Shown here: one piece after another, positions 8,059-17,808 of the stretch | How positions within the stretch are numbered: the first letter of the stretch is position 1 | Layout: every line of letters starts with the position of its first letter | Origin: Fulvivirga lutimaris | GTDB taxonomy: Bacteria > Bacteroidota > Bacteroidia > Cytophagales > Cyclobacteriaceae | Length of the DNA: 55,223 bases | NCBI RefSeq assembly: GCF_009711525.1 | Contig: NZ_SMLV01000436.1 | Location: forward strand, 10,680-65,902 | Direction: 5' to 3' | Made by a program: the position numbers and the translations under genes | The notes under the pieces: generated by a model | Database searches by the model: none | Told to the model about the DNA's origin: nothing | What the model saw: the letters and a program-made list of their open reading frames with translations, nothing else

Positions 8059-9795
8059 ATGAAAAGACTTCTTTTGCTATCATTATCATTTGTAGCAATC
8101 AATGGATTCGCTCAAAATTTACAGACCGTTTTTGAACAATCAGAAGGAAGAAAGACAGGCACCTATGATGAGGTAATTAGCTATTATGAAAAGCTGGCGG
8201 CTTCATCAGATTATATAGGCATCAAAACCGTGGGCATGACAGATAGTGGCTATCCGCTACACTTGGTCACGTTGGATTTAGATAAAGATTTTGATTTTAA
8301 AAAATCTTACGATAAAGGCAGGACCATTGTCTTAATCAATAATGGAATTCATCCGGGTGAGGCCGATGGAATTGAAGCCAGCATGATGCTTTTGCGTGAT
8401 TATGCTACACAAGAAGATAAGAAGGCCATGCTAGAGAATACTGTTATTGCTGTTATTCCTATTTATAATATTGGTGGTGCGCTTAATCGAAATTCATTTT
8501 CAAGAGCAAATCAGGATGGGCCTGAAGAATATGGCTTTAGAGGTAATGCAAGAAATTATGACCTAAACAGAGATTTTATCAAGGCTGATACCAGGAATGC
8601 AAAGGCCTTTTATGAGATCTTTCACGAAGTAAACCCTGACATTTTTGTAGATACTCATGTGAGCAATGGTGCCGATTATCAATATACAATTACTCATCTC
8701 ATCACTCAGCATAATAAAATGGGTGGTGCTATGGGCAAATATTTGGAAGATGATTTCAGGCCTCGACTAGAAAAATTAATGGCCGATAAAGGTGCTGAAA
8801 TTACGCCCTATGTTAATGTCTTTAACACAACGCCTGATGAGAGTGGTTTCCCTCAATTTTTGGACAACCCAAGGTATTCCACGGGTTATACCACACTTTT
8901 TGGGACATTAGGTTTCATGATAGAAACCCACATGCTAAAACCTTTTGATGTAAGGGTAAACAGCACCTACAACTTGCTTCAGGCTACTATTCAGATAGCC
9001 AAAGATGATGGCACAAAAATAAGATCGTTGAAATTACAGCGTCAGTCTGATTTTAAAGCTGGTGAGAAGCACCCTGTGGACTGGAGGCTAACAAGAGGCG
9101 AGTCGTCAGAATTAAATTTCAAAGGGTATGTGGGAGAAAAAATCATCAGTAAAGTAACCGGTCAAGAGCGCTTGCTATACGGACATAACCGCCCATTTAC
9201 CAAAGTAATCCCCTATTACAATACCTATGTTTCTACTGAAGAAGTAACCATTCCAAAAGCCTATGTTATTCCGCAAGGATGGTATGATGTGATTGAACTT
9301 TTAAAACTTAACAAGGCACAATTCAAAAGACTTAAACAGGATAGTAGCATCTCAGTTGAAGTGTATCATATTGACAAATTCAATACCTCAAAAACGGCTT
9401 ATGAGGGTCATTACCTTAACAACAATACTAAGGTTATAGTATCTACAGAAACTCTAAACTTCAGAAAAGGAGACTACATTTTTACCACTGATCAACCTGC
9501 TGCCAGGTATATGGTTGAAACTCTGGAACCCACTGCCCCAGACTCATTCTTTAGCTGGAATTATTTTGACACCATCCTTCAGCAAAAAGAGGGTTTTTCA
9601 CCTTATGTTTTTGAGGACAACGCCCAGCAATTACTTGAGGCAGAGCCAGAGTTGAGAAAAGATTTTAATAAAAAGAAAAATGAAGAACTGGATTTTGCAC
9701 AAAACTGGTATGCCCAGCTAGACTTTATTTTTAAACGATCTCCTTACTATGAAGAGGCGCACATGCGCTATCCTATTTTTAGAATTGTGGAATAA
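8059..9795 (+). CDS. Secreted M14-family zinc carboxypeptidase
   Basis: The protein has 578 residues from the ATG at 8059. That start gives the signal peptide MKRLLLLSLSFVAINGFAQ, whereas the longer frame from 8014 would bury it. The zinc ligands are H98 and E101 (NNGIHPGEAD) and H200 (FVDTHVSNG). NYDLNRDF carries the substrate-binding Arg, and the catalytic Glu is probably E289 (GFMIETHML). It should trim C-terminal residues of peptides, or cleave peptidoglycan peptides, in the periplasm or outside the cell. The C-terminal 230 residues are an extra domain of unknown role, usual in Bacteroidota members. It is followed by the photolyase gene 30 bp downstream. Confidence 0.9.
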   Translation: MKRLLLLSLSFVAINGFAQNLQTVFEQSEGRKTGTYDEVISYYEKLAASSDYIGIKTVGMTDSGYPLHLVTLDLDKDFDFKKSYDKGRTIVLINNGIHPGEADGIEASMMLLRDYATQEDKKAMLENTVIAVIPIYNIGGALNRNSFSRANQDGPEEYGFRGNARNYDLNRDFIKADTRNAKAFYEIFHEVNPDIFVDTHVSNGADYQYTITHLITQHNKMGGAMGKYLEDDFRPRLEKLMADKGAEITPYVNVFNTTPDESGFPQFLDNPRYSTGYTTLFGTLGFMIETHMLKPFDVRVNSTYNLLQATIQIAKDDGTKIRSLKLQRQSDFKAGEKHPVDWRLTRGESSELNFKGYVGEKIISKVTGQERLLYGHNRPFTKVIPYYNTYVSTEEVTIPKAYVIPQGWYDVIELLKLNKAQFKRLKQDSSISVEVYHIDKFNTSKTAYEGHYLNNNTKVIVSTETLNFRKGDYIFTTDQPAARYMVETLEPTAPDSFFSWNYFDTILQQKEGFSPYVFEDNAQQLLEAEPELRKDFNKKKNEELDFAQNWYAQLDFIFKRSPYYEEAHMRYPIFRIVE

Positions 9796-9825
9796 ACATA
9801 GACACATTGTTGCTGTTAGTAAGCA

Positions 9826-11316
9826 GTGATCATTGCACTAGTTTACCCGCACCAATTATTTAAAAAAAGCCCACTACTAGACAAGGCTGATGCATTCATT
9901 CTTGTAGAAGATGAGCTTTATTTCAATCAATACAACTTCCATAAAAATAAGCTTATACTTCATAGGGCATCCATGAAGTATTATGCCTCCATACTCGTAG
10001 ACCTGGGTAAGTCTGTCAGTTATATTGACAGAAAAACAAGTAATACAACTTATACAGCGCTTGAAAAAGCCAAGTCAATTGGAGCAACGGAAGTAATTGT
10101 AATTTCTCCTGATGACTATTTATTGACAAGGCGAGTTGACAGGTATGCCAGGCAATTGAGCCTTACGATTAACTGCATTGAAAACCCAGGATTTTTAACT
10201 TCTTCAAATGAGCTTAATACCAGGCTTACAAAAAATAAGACTGGCTATTTCATGGCCTCATTTTATAAGAACCAACGGGTGGCCTTAGACCTACTTATAG
10301 ATAATGGTGAGCCTACCGGAGGCAAATGGAGTTTTGATGAAGACAATAGAAAAAAGCTCCCTAAAAATATAAAGCTCCTTGATATTGAACAGCTCAATGA
10401 AAATGCTTTTGTAAAAGAAGCTAAAGAATATGTTGAAGCAAATTTCAAAACCAATTTAGGCTCACCTGATGCGTTCAACTATCCAATAACACATAAGGAG
10501 GCAAAGCAATGGCTGGATAAATTTCTCATTGAGAGAATGGAAAAGTTTGGTGACTATGAAGATGCCATAGCTAAAGACCAAAGCATCCTCTTTCATTCAT
10601 TATTGACACCCGCTTTAAATATTGGTTTACTAACTCCACAACAGGTTATAGACCGAACAATGGAACTTCATAAAAAGCATGATTTCCCAATCAATAGTCT
10701 GGAAGGTTTTATCAGACAGATCATTGGCTGGCGTGAGTTTGTGAGGGGCATTTATTTAAAGGAAGGTGTCTTCGAACGAACTAATAATTATTTTAATTAT
10801 AGTCGTAAAATACCAGCCTCTTTTTATAATGGAACTACTGGTATTGAGCCTGTAGATCAAACTATTAAAAAGGTATTATCAACTGGCTATTGTCATCACA
10901 TAGAAAGGCTCATGATTTTAGGCAATTTTATGCTGCTCTGTGAATTTGATCCCGATGAAGTTTACCGTTGGTTCATGGAACTGTTTATAGACGCCTATGA
11001 CTGGGTAATGGTGCCCAATATTTATGGCATGACGCAATATGCTGATGGAGGACTGATCACCACCAAACCATACATTTCAGGGTCAAATTATATTCTGAAA
11101 ATGAGTGATTACCAAAAAGGAAAATGGTGTGAAATATGGGATGGCCTCTACTGGAATTTTATTTATCAACATCAGCAGAAATTCTCTTCTAATCAGCGCA
11201 TGAAGTTCAATATCAACATGCTTAATAAGATGAATACTGAAAAATTGACCAGTCATGTCAACAACGCCCAATCGTTTTTAGAAACTCTTGATAATTCGAT
11301 AGTTAAAGAAGGTTAA
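9826..11316 (+). CDS. FeS-BCP-type photolyase/cryptochrome relative with degenerate Fe-S site
   Basis: The protein has 496 residues and a GTG start. An in-frame TAA sits at 9820-9822 and the next ATG would remove 49 residues of the antenna fold, so GTG is required. The N-terminal LVYPHQLF and the C-terminal HHIERLMILGNFML, MVPNIYGMTQYADGG and GLYWNF segments match the photolyase-related (FeS-BCP) family, which binds FAD and repairs UV lesions. Canonical members ligate a 4Fe-4S cluster with four Cys, one before the HHIERL helix and three in MSDYCxxC...CPF. Here the first is absent (GIEPVDQTI), the pair reads MSDYQKGKW and only C435 remains, with the loop shortened. The protein may repair DNA without a cluster or act as a light sensor. 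Confidence 0.85.
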   Translation: MIIALVYPHQLFKKSPLLDKADAFILVEDELYFNQYNFHKNKLILHRASMKYYASILVDLGKSVSYIDRKTSNTTYTALEKAKSIGATEVIVISPDDYLLTRRVDRYARQLSLTINCIENPGFLTSSNELNTRLTKNKTGYFMASFYKNQRVALDLLIDNGEPTGGKWSFDEDNRKKLPKNIKLLDIEQLNENAFVKEAKEYVEANFKTNLGSPDAFNYPITHKEAKQWLDKFLIERMEKFGDYEDAIAKDQSILFHSLLTPALNIGLLTPQQVIDRTMELHKKHDFPINSLEGFIRQIIGWREFVRGIYLKEGVFERTNNYFNYSRKIPASFYNGTTGIEPVDQTIKKVLSTGYCHHIERLMILGNFMLLCEFDPDEVYRWFMELFIDAYDWVMVPNIYGMTQYADGGLITTKPYISGSNYILKMSDYQKGKWCEIWDGLYWNFIYQHQQKFSSNQRMKFNINMLNKMNTEKLTSHVNNAQSFLETLDNSIVKEG

Positions 11317-11371
11317 GTGCATATCACTTCCTCTTTTTTGTTAATTTCACCCCTAGTTTTATGTAATAATT

Positions 11372-11830
11372 ATGAAAAAGCATTTTAGAGATTTATTAAA
11401 ATATAATGAGTGGGCCAACTACAGAATATTGGTCGCTTTGGAAGAACTAGAGTCTCCTGGTGATGAGCTTTTATCCCTGTTTAGCCACGTGCTAACAGCA
11501 CAGATTATCTGGCTCAACAGAATTAAAGGAATACCAACATCGCCTTTTCCATTATGGGAGCAATATAAATTGACCGAGCTCAGAAGTATGACTGAAGAGA
11601 CTTCTAATAATTGGAACACTTATTTAGACAGCCATTCGCTTGATACTTTTGAAGAAATGATTTTTTACACCAATTCAGAAGGTAATAAATACGAAAGTAC
11701 CATTCGTGAAATCATGAACCATATGCTTAGCCATAGCAGCTACCATAGAGGGCAGATCGCAAAAGCAATTAGAAATAAAGGCGTTCAGCCACCTGATACT
11801 GATTACATCATCTACGCGAGGATAAAATAA
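11372..11830 (+). CDS. DinB-family metal-binding protein
   Basis: This encodes a 152-residue four-helix-bundle protein. The expected three metal-ligand histidines are visible: H39 in LFSHVLTAQ, and H121 and H125 in HMLSHSSYHRGQ. DinB/YfiT proteins include thiol S-transferases and damage-inducible proteins of unclear activity. They are cytoplasmic and use a divalent metal. It lies 55 bp after the photolyase gene in the same direction and ends in a strong terminator, so the two may be co-transcribed. The substrate cannot be inferred. Confidence 0.88.
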   Translation: MKKHFRDLLKYNEWANYRILVALEELESPGDELLSLFSHVLTAQIIWLNRIKGIPTSPFPLWEQYKLTELRSMTEETSNNWNTYLDSHSLDTFEEMIFYTNSEGNKYESTIREIMNHMLSHSSYHRGQIAKAIRNKGVQPPDTDYIIYARIK

Positions 11831-11843
11831 TACCTACAAAGAC

Positions 11844-11877
11844 ATGGCTTGCAAGTTGAAATTGCAGGCCATTTTTT
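11844..11877 (+). terminator. Rho-independent terminator after the DinB gene
   Basis: An 11-bp stem, ATGGCTTGCAA (11844-11854) with TTGCAGGCCAT (11862-11872), includes one G-T wobble and a 7-nt loop. It is followed at once by six T residues. It lies 13 bp after the DinB stop codon. Confidence 0.9.
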
Positions 11878-11924
11878 ATTTACTTCCATCCTATTTTTAA
11901 CCGTGCTTTCATACCTTTATAGGT

Positions 11925-14738
11925 ATGAGTACCCCTGAAAAAAAACTATTCCTGCTTGACGCTTATGCGTTAATATATCGTGCGCATTTCGCATTTAGCA
12001 AAACTCCAAGAATCAACTCCAAAGGCATAAATACCGGAGTAATGCTTGGTTTCACTAACACCATGCTGGAGGTTTTGCAAAAACAAAAACCTTCTCATAT
12101 TGCTGTAGTTTTTGATACTTCTGCACCTACTTTCAGGCATGAGCAGTATGCTGAATATAAAGCCAACCGCGAGGAGACTCCGGAAGACATCAAAATTGGT
12201 GTGCCCATAGTAAAGGATATTATCCGGGCATTTAATATCCCTGTGATAGAGAAGGATGGGTTTGAGGCTGATGACATCATTGGTACACTGGCTAAGAAAG
12301 CTGCACGCCAGGGTTTTGAAGTATTTATGATGACTCCCGATAAAGACTTTGGACAATTGGTTGAAGAGCACATATACCTTTACAAACCCGCCTTTATGGG
12401 CAATGGTGTTGATATAATGGGAATTGATGCAGTGCTTAAGAAATGGGACATTGAAAGAATAGACCAGGTTATTGACATGCTAGGCATGCAGGGCGATGCT
12501 GTAGATAATATTCCGGGAATACCAGGGGTTGGTCCAAAAACTGCTTCGAAGTTCCTTAAGGACTATGGCTCTTTGGAAGGGCTGCTTGAAAATACTGACA
12601 AGCTCAAAGGCAAAATGAAAGAGAAGGTTGAGGCCAATGCTGAACTGGGAAGGCTTTCAAAAGAATTGGCTACAATTAATATCAATGTGCCTGTTGAGTT
12701 TAACGAGAAGGAATTAGAATATACAGGTCCCGATGAAGAAAAACTAAAACCAATGTTTGAAGAGCTGGAATTCAGAACATTGGCGAAACGACTGTTCAAT
12801 ACTGATCCCGCAGCAGCTTCACCCTCTTCATCAAGCAGTGGCAGCTCGAGTTCTTCTGGTCAATTAGATATGTTTAGTGCCGCCAGCAAGGAGGCAATTG
12901 ATCTCACTGATGAGGAGCCAAAGAAAATTGAAGATATAAATACTGTGGAGCATAACTATCATCTGGTAGATTCTGCTCCAATGAGAAAGTCTTTAATCTC
13001 CTATTTGCTAAAGCAGGATGAGTTATGTTTTGATACTGAAACAAGTGGAATTGATGCTGTAGAAGCCCAGGTTGTGGGAGTAGCCTTCTCATATATTAAA
13101 GGTGAGGCATACTATGTGGCCATACCGCCAGATTTCGAAGAGGCTAAAGCTATCATTCAGGAATTTGCCGAGGTTTTTAACAATGATAAGATTCTGAAAA
13201 TTGGTCAAAATATTAAGTACGATATTTTAGTCTTGAAAAAATATGGCATCGAAGTAAAAGGGCCCATTTATGATACCATGCTTGCGCATTACCTGATCGA
13301 ACCTGAGATGAGACATGGCATGGACGCTCTATCTGAACATTATCTAAATTATAGGCCCGTACCTATAAGCACCTTGATAGGCTCGGGAAAGCATCAAAAA
13401 AACATGCAGGATCTGGCTCCTGAAGAGATTGTGGAATATGCCTGTGAGGATGCAGATGTAACACTTCAGTTAAAGGAAAAACTGGATAAAGAAATTAAGG
13501 CCAATAAGCTCGAAAAACTACTGAATGAGGTAGAGCATCCACTGGCTATGGTGTTGTCAGAAATGGAATTTGAAGGTGTAAGAATTGATGAGCAAGCCCT
13601 AGCTACCATGTCGAAAGAACTACAGCAATTGAGTCTTGAAGCGCAGGAATCGATTTTTAAAATGGCAGGTCAGGAATTTAACATAGCCTCGCCAAAACAG
13701 CTGGGTGAGATTTTATTCAATAAGCTCAAGCTTGTTGACAAACCGAAGAAAACCAAAACCGGGCAATACGCTACTGGTGAAGAAATATTGAGCAAGCTGG
13801 CGGTTGAGCATGATATCGCAAATAAAATTTTAGAGTTCAGGGAGTACCAAAAGCTGAAGTCTACCTATGTGGATGCCCTTCCAAAAATGATAAGTCCTAC
13901 AGATGGCCATGTACATACAGATTATGGGCAGGCCATTGCAGCAACGGGAAGGTTAAGCTCTAATAACCCTAACCTCCAAAATATTCCAATCCGTACAGAA
14001 AAAGGTCGTGAGATCAGAAAGGCATTTGTGCCACGTGATGAAAACCATGTTTTACTATCTGCAGATTATTCTCAAATTGAACTTAGAATAGCCGCTTCCT
14101 TTGCCAAAGATGAGGTTATGATTGAAGCCTTTAAAAATGGTCGTGATATTCACTCAACCACAGCGGCCAAGGTATTTAATGTGGCTTTGGAAGATGTAGA
14201 TTCGGGTATGCGAAGAAAAGCCAAGGAGGTTAATTTCGGGATTATATATGGCATTTCAGCCTTTGGTCTGGCACAAAACTTAGGCATATCCAGAACAGAA
14301 GCCAATGAAATTATTACAGCTTATTTCAAAGAATTCTCGGCAATCAAATCCTACATGGATAATTGTATTAACACGGCTAAAGAAAATGAATATGTAGAAA
14401 CCATTATGGGCCGCAGGAGGTATTTAAGAGATATCAATTCGGGGAATGCTACCATGCGAGGCTACGCTGAGAGAAACGCCATTAACGCACCAATACAAGG
14501 AAGTGCTGCTGATATCATCAAGCTTGCTATGGTAAATATTCAAAAATGGCTGAAAGCAGAGAAACTGAAAACCAAAATGATTATGCAGGTGCATGATGAA
14601 TTGGTTTTTGATGTTTACAAGGATGAAGTGGAGCTGGTGAAACCTAAAATCATTGATTTAATGATGAATGCCGTTTCTTTAGAAGTGCCCTTGGAGGTTG
14701 AGGCAGGTGTTGGCGACAACTGGTTGAAAGCGCATTGA
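11925..14738 (+). CDS. polA: DNA polymerase I
   Basis: The 937-residue protein has the full three-domain plan. The 5' nuclease (about 1-290) has FEADDIIG, TPDKDFGQ and GDAVDNIPGIPGVGPKTA. The 3'-5' exonuclease (about 350-530) keeps CFDTETSGID, IGQNIKYD and YACEDAD, so proofreading should be active. The polymerase has motif A ADYSQIELR, motif B RRKAKEVNFGIIYG and motif C QVHDELVFD. A low-complexity serine linker (SPSSSSSGSSSSSG, near residue 300) joins the first two domains. The enzyme fills gaps and removes Okazaki primers. The start ATG overlaps a small dyad, ATACCT-TTAT-AGGTAT. It is the first gene of a close-packed run to 18795. Confidence 0.97.
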   Translation: MSTPEKKLFLLDAYALIYRAHFAFSKTPRINSKGINTGVMLGFTNTMLEVLQKQKPSHIAVVFDTSAPTFRHEQYAEYKANREETPEDIKIGVPIVKDIIRAFNIPVIEKDGFEADDIIGTLAKKAARQGFEVFMMTPDKDFGQLVEEHIYLYKPAFMGNGVDIMGIDAVLKKWDIERIDQVIDMLGMQGDAVDNIPGIPGVGPKTASKFLKDYGSLEGLLENTDKLKGKMKEKVEANAELGRLSKELATININVPVEFNEKELEYTGPDEEKLKPMFEELEFRTLAKRLFNTDPAAASPSSSSSGSSSSSGQLDMFSAASKEAIDLTDEEPKKIEDINTVEHNYHLVDSAPMRKSLISYLLKQDELCFDTETSGIDAVEAQVVGVAFSYIKGEAYYVAIPPDFEEAKAIIQEFAEVFNNDKILKIGQNIKYDILVLKKYGIEVKGPIYDTMLAHYLIEPEMRHGMDALSEHYLNYRPVPISTLIGSGKHQKNMQDLAPEEIVEYACEDADVTLQLKEKLDKEIKANKLEKLLNEVEHPLAMVLSEMEFEGVRIDEQALATMSKELQQLSLEAQESIFKMAGQEFNIASPKQLGEILFNKLKLVDKPKKTKTGQYATGEEILSKLAVEHDIANKILEFREYQKLKSTYVDALPKMISPTDGHVHTDYGQAIAATGRLSSNNPNLQNIPIRTEKGREIRKAFVPRDENHVLLSADYSQIELRIAASFAKDEVMIEAFKNGRDIHSTTAAKVFNVALEDVDSGMRRKAKEVNFGIIYGISAFGLAQNLGISRTEANEIITAYFKEFSAIKSYMDNCINTAKENEYVETIMGRRRYLRDINSGNATMRGYAERNAINAPIQGSAADIIKLAMVNIQKWLKAEKLKTKMIMQVHDELVFDVYKDEVELVKPKIIDLMMNAVSLEVPLEVEAGVGDNWLKAH

Positions 14739-14739
14739 T

Positions 14740-15573
14740 TTGAATAATACTAAACCTATTGATAAGCAGCAAAAGAGCACCTTAATAGGGTATTATCTGA
14801 CTCTTACCTCAGTGTTCCTAATTATGTGGCTAATTGATTTATTTTTCACTATTGCACTTACGCCTGATTGGTTTTTACCTTTGTTTGTTGCTCTGCAATT
14901 GATCCAGCTCCTTCTGGCTACAAAAGGATTCAACGCACGTATTCTTACAAATATTAATTTTCTTGAGCTTTTAGGTTTATCGCAAATAGCGCTGCTAACA
15001 ACCGAGAACTATTATCATAATATCGTTTATTGGGTAGCCCTGATCCCTCTGTTGATAGTAGCCACAGCCGTATCAATAAAAGATGCCATTTTTTGGTATC
15101 TGGCTACATTTATGTTCGTAATTATTAATGGCATTTATTTTCATTCCATAACTCCACATTACAAATTTGACATCTATCCATTGCGATTTATTTTTGGAGG
15201 CAGCTTATTTCTAGCACTTTCTACATTTGTCTCACTTACCTACTTTAGAATTAAAGAGCGACAGAAAAAAGTGTTAAAAGCGAAAAATTTAGAAATAGAG
15301 AAAATCAATGATAACCTAGAAAATTTAGTGGTCCAACGAACGGCAACATTAAGTGCTCAGAATGAAAAACTAAATAAATATGCGCATATCAATGCACATG
15401 AAGTGCGTGCACCTCTAGCATCAATATTGGGGCTGATCAGTATTATAGACAAGTCGCAATTCAAAAAAGAAAATCACGAGATTATCGACAAATTAAAAGA
15501 AGCTGGTGAGCGGCTGGATGAGAAAATTAAGTATCAGAACAAAGTTCTTGAAGAGGACTCTGATTTAAAGTAA
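14740..15573 (+). CDS. Membrane protein with stand-alone histidine-kinase DHp domain
   Basis: The protein has 277 residues with a TTG start one base after the polA stop. The next in-frame Met (residue 29) would fall inside the first membrane helix. Residues 15-170 hold about five or six membrane segments. A coiled-coil linker (about 171-208) leads to a DHp/HisKA-type helix with a candidate phospho-acceptor, H220 in YAHINAHEVRAPLASILGL. The protein stops after the second DHp helix. There is no N-box, G1 or G2 ATPase motif here or in the next 10 bp, so it cannot autophosphorylate by itself. It might receive phosphate from another kinase, dimerise with one, or be a truncated sensor. It is linked by position to the ABC genes downstream. 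Confidence 0.75.
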   Translation: MNNTKPIDKQQKSTLIGYYLTLTSVFLIMWLIDLFFTIALTPDWFLPLFVALQLIQLLLATKGFNARILTNINFLELLGLSQIALLTTENYYHNIVYWVALIPLLIVATAVSIKDAIFWYLATFMFVIINGIYFHSITPHYKFDIYPLRFIFGGSLFLALSTFVSLTYFRIKERQKKVLKAKNLEIEKINDNLENLVVQRTATLSAQNEKLNKYAHINAHEVRAPLASILGLISIIDKSQFKKENHEIIDKLKEAGERLDEKIKYQNKVLEEDSDLK

Positions 15574-15582
15574 ACCAACATT

Positions 15583-17061
15583 ATGATTAAGCATTTTTTG
15601 AATCACCAATGGTTACAATTCCGAAGGTCGGCTTCATTTGAGCGAGAGTTGGGAATCACTATTTTCATATGGCTCATGGGTATTTTCGTACTTGTGAGCA
15701 TTATATCTTTGGCTAATGCATTACCTAAAATTCTTTATGAAATTCCACAGATTGACGACCCAATTGCTTTTGTAAATAGTATACTTATCTATTATTTTCT
15801 AGGTGAACTGCTAATGCGCTATTTTATTCAAAAAGTGCCCGCCTTGGACATTCAACCCTATTTAAACCTACCAGTGACAAGAAGCAAAATTGCTAACTTC
15901 TTGATAGGCAAATCATTAATTAGCGCATTTAATATAGTAGCTGTTCTGCTGCTGGCTCCATTCGCATTTCAGGCACTGGAACCTCGCTATGGGCAAATCG
16001 TAATTTTATACTGGCTGGGAAGCATATTTTTCCTGTCCCTTTGCCTGCATTTTTTTAATATTCTATTTAAAAAGAAATTTGAAGAAATGCCTTGGGTTTG
16101 GGCGGTTCTAATTTCTTTGGCAGCCGGCAATTATGTGCTAACGGCATACTTTGACACCAACATATTTGGCCCTATTGGTAGTGTTTTTCAGTCTGCACTA
16201 ACTTCTCCCTTTCTACTCGTTTCAACCATTATTTTATGTGCAGGATTGCTACTGCTAACTTTAAAATACTTTAAAGAAAACCTCTATCTTGAAGAGCTGG
16301 GTGAAGCATCATCTGCTAACGTAGAAACCTATTCTGAAAAGCTAAGCTTCTTAGGAAAGTCCAGTATTTACAACACCCTGATGTTGCAGGAGATCAAAAT
16401 GATATTTCGCCATAAGCGCACCCGCTCGGTAATGTTGCTTTCATTAATATTTGTAGGCTATGGCCTTATTTTCTTTGGAAAAGACAACTATTCTGGCAGC
16501 AAAGGATTTTATATTTTCCTGGGCATATTTATGAGTGGCCTATTCACCATAAATTATGGTCAGTTTTTTTGGAGCTGGAATACCAATCAACTCGATTTCT
16601 TCTTCACCAAACCATTGGCTGTTCAGACATGGCTTAAGTCAAGGTACAGACTCCTACTTATAGCTTGTATAATAACCACCTTTTTATGCATTCCATATGT
16701 CTATTTCGGTTGGGATGTGCTGTTCCTAATATTAGCGGGTAGCCTATATAACATTGGTATCAACATTCCGCTCATGATCAGATTTTCACTTTGGGGGCCA
16801 AAAGCCATTGACTTAAATAAAGGCGCTTTTATGAATTACCAGGGAACTGGTGCCGCTCAATGGCTGATGGGTATTCCTTTACTTGCAGGGCCATATGTTA
16901 TCTATGTTCCTGTAAGCCAGCTTTTTGGATACATGCCTGCTTTAAGCTCCATTGCTATATGCGGCATTCTAGGATTCACCTTACGAGATTATTTCATAAA
17001 ACTCATCGCTCAAAAGCTGGCCAAAGTAAAATATAAACTCATTCACGACTTAACACTTTAA
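15583..17061 (+). CDS. DUF5687-type ABC transporter permease
   Basis: The 492-residue protein has about ten to twelve hydrophobic segments and no soluble domain. The pattern fits the DUF5687 family of Bacteroidota membrane proteins encoded with a single ABC ATPase: an opening MIKHFLNHQWLQFRRS, then VPALDIQPYLNLPV and, later, FFTKPLAVQTWLKSRY. It begins 9 bp after the DHp protein gene and ends 3 bp before the ATPase gene, so the two form one exporter unit in the inner membrane. The transported substrate is unknown. The family name is from memory of the motif pattern, not from a search. Confidence 0.8.
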   Translation: MIKHFLNHQWLQFRRSASFERELGITIFIWLMGIFVLVSIISLANALPKILYEIPQIDDPIAFVNSILIYYFLGELLMRYFIQKVPALDIQPYLNLPVTRSKIANFLIGKSLISAFNIVAVLLLAPFAFQALEPRYGQIVILYWLGSIFFLSLCLHFFNILFKKKFEEMPWVWAVLISLAAGNYVLTAYFDTNIFGPIGSVFQSALTSPFLLVSTIILCAGLLLLTLKYFKENLYLEELGEASSANVETYSEKLSFLGKSSIYNTLMLQEIKMIFRHKRTRSVMLLSLIFVGYGLIFFGKDNYSGSKGFYIFLGIFMSGLFTINYGQFFWSWNTNQLDFFFTKPLAVQTWLKSRYRLLLIACIITTFLCIPYVYFGWDVLFLILAGSLYNIGINIPLMIRFSLWGPKAIDLNKGAFMNYQGTGAAQWLMGIPLLAGPYVIYVPVSQLFGYMPALSSIAICGILGFTLRDYFIKLIAQKLAKVKYKLIHDLTL

Positions 17062-17064
17062 TAA

Positions 17065-17793
17065 ATGTTGTTGATAAAAGACTTAAAAAAATCATACAAG
17101 AAAAACGAAGTACTAAACATTGAAAAGCTGGAAGTTCCTCAAGGGCAATCCTTCGGTTTGGTAGGTAATAATGGTGCTGGTAAAACCACACTATTCAGAA
17201 TAATTTTAGACCTGATAAGGGCTACTTCTGGTCATGTTGAAATTGAAGGTAATGATGTGAGCACTACTGAAGAATGGAAAAGATTTACTGGCTCTTTCAT
17301 CGATGAAAAGTTTTTAATTGACTACCTAACTCCCGAAGAGTACTTTGATTTTCTGGCCAAAATCTATGGACTGAGCCAGTCAGATTTAGATGCCTTTTTA
17401 GCACAGTTTGAGCAGTTATTTAATGATGAGGTGTTGGGTCATAAAAAATACATCCGCGACTTGTCAAAAGGAAATAAGAAGAAGGTAGGTGTGGCTGCCG
17501 CACTTATCGGCAACCCATCAATTGTGCTTTTAGATGAGCCATTTGAAAACCTTGATCCAACCTCCCAGATAAGACTTAAGAAAATTATTGATGCTTTCAA
17601 GAAAGATCGGAATGTTACGTTTCTAATTTCCAGTCATGACCTCAACCATGTAACCGAAATATGCTCTAGAATTGTACTTCTTGAGAAGGGTCTTATTAAA
17701 ATGGACGAGGCGGTTAACGAACAAACACTTTCTCAGCTGAACGCTTACTTTGGTGGTAACGCAGTTGAAGATGTTATTGAAAAAGGAGAATAA
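17065..17793 (+). CDS. ABC transporter ATP-binding protein
   Basis: The 242-residue nucleotide-binding domain has Walker A GNNGAGKT (residues 34-41), signature LSKGNKKKVG, Walker B IVLLDEPFENLDP and H-loop ISSHDLNHV. The signature has K for the usual Q, as in many Bacteroidota DUF5687 partners. It should energise the permease encoded 3 bp upstream as a homodimer. The ABC-2 style layout suggests export. The gene lies in the polA-to-18795 run. Confidence 0.93.
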   Translation: MLLIKDLKKSYKKNEVLNIEKLEVPQGQSFGLVGNNGAGKTTLFRIILDLIRATSGHVEIEGNDVSTTEEWKRFTGSFIDEKFLIDYLTPEEYFDFLAKIYGLSQSDLDAFLAQFEQLFNDEVLGHKKYIRDLSKGNKKKVGVAAALIGNPSIVLLDEPFENLDPTSQIRLKKIIDAFKKDRNVTFLISSHDLNHVTEICSRIVLLEKGLIKMDEAVNEQTLSQLNAYFGGNAVEDVIEKGE

Positions 17794-17808
17794 CTAACCT
17801 TTACTATC

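Noticed and set aside
11313-11339. AAGTG-CATAT-CACTT followed by CCTCTTTTTT after the photolyase gene
   Set aside because: A 5-bp stem with an interrupted T-run is too weak for a terminator call.
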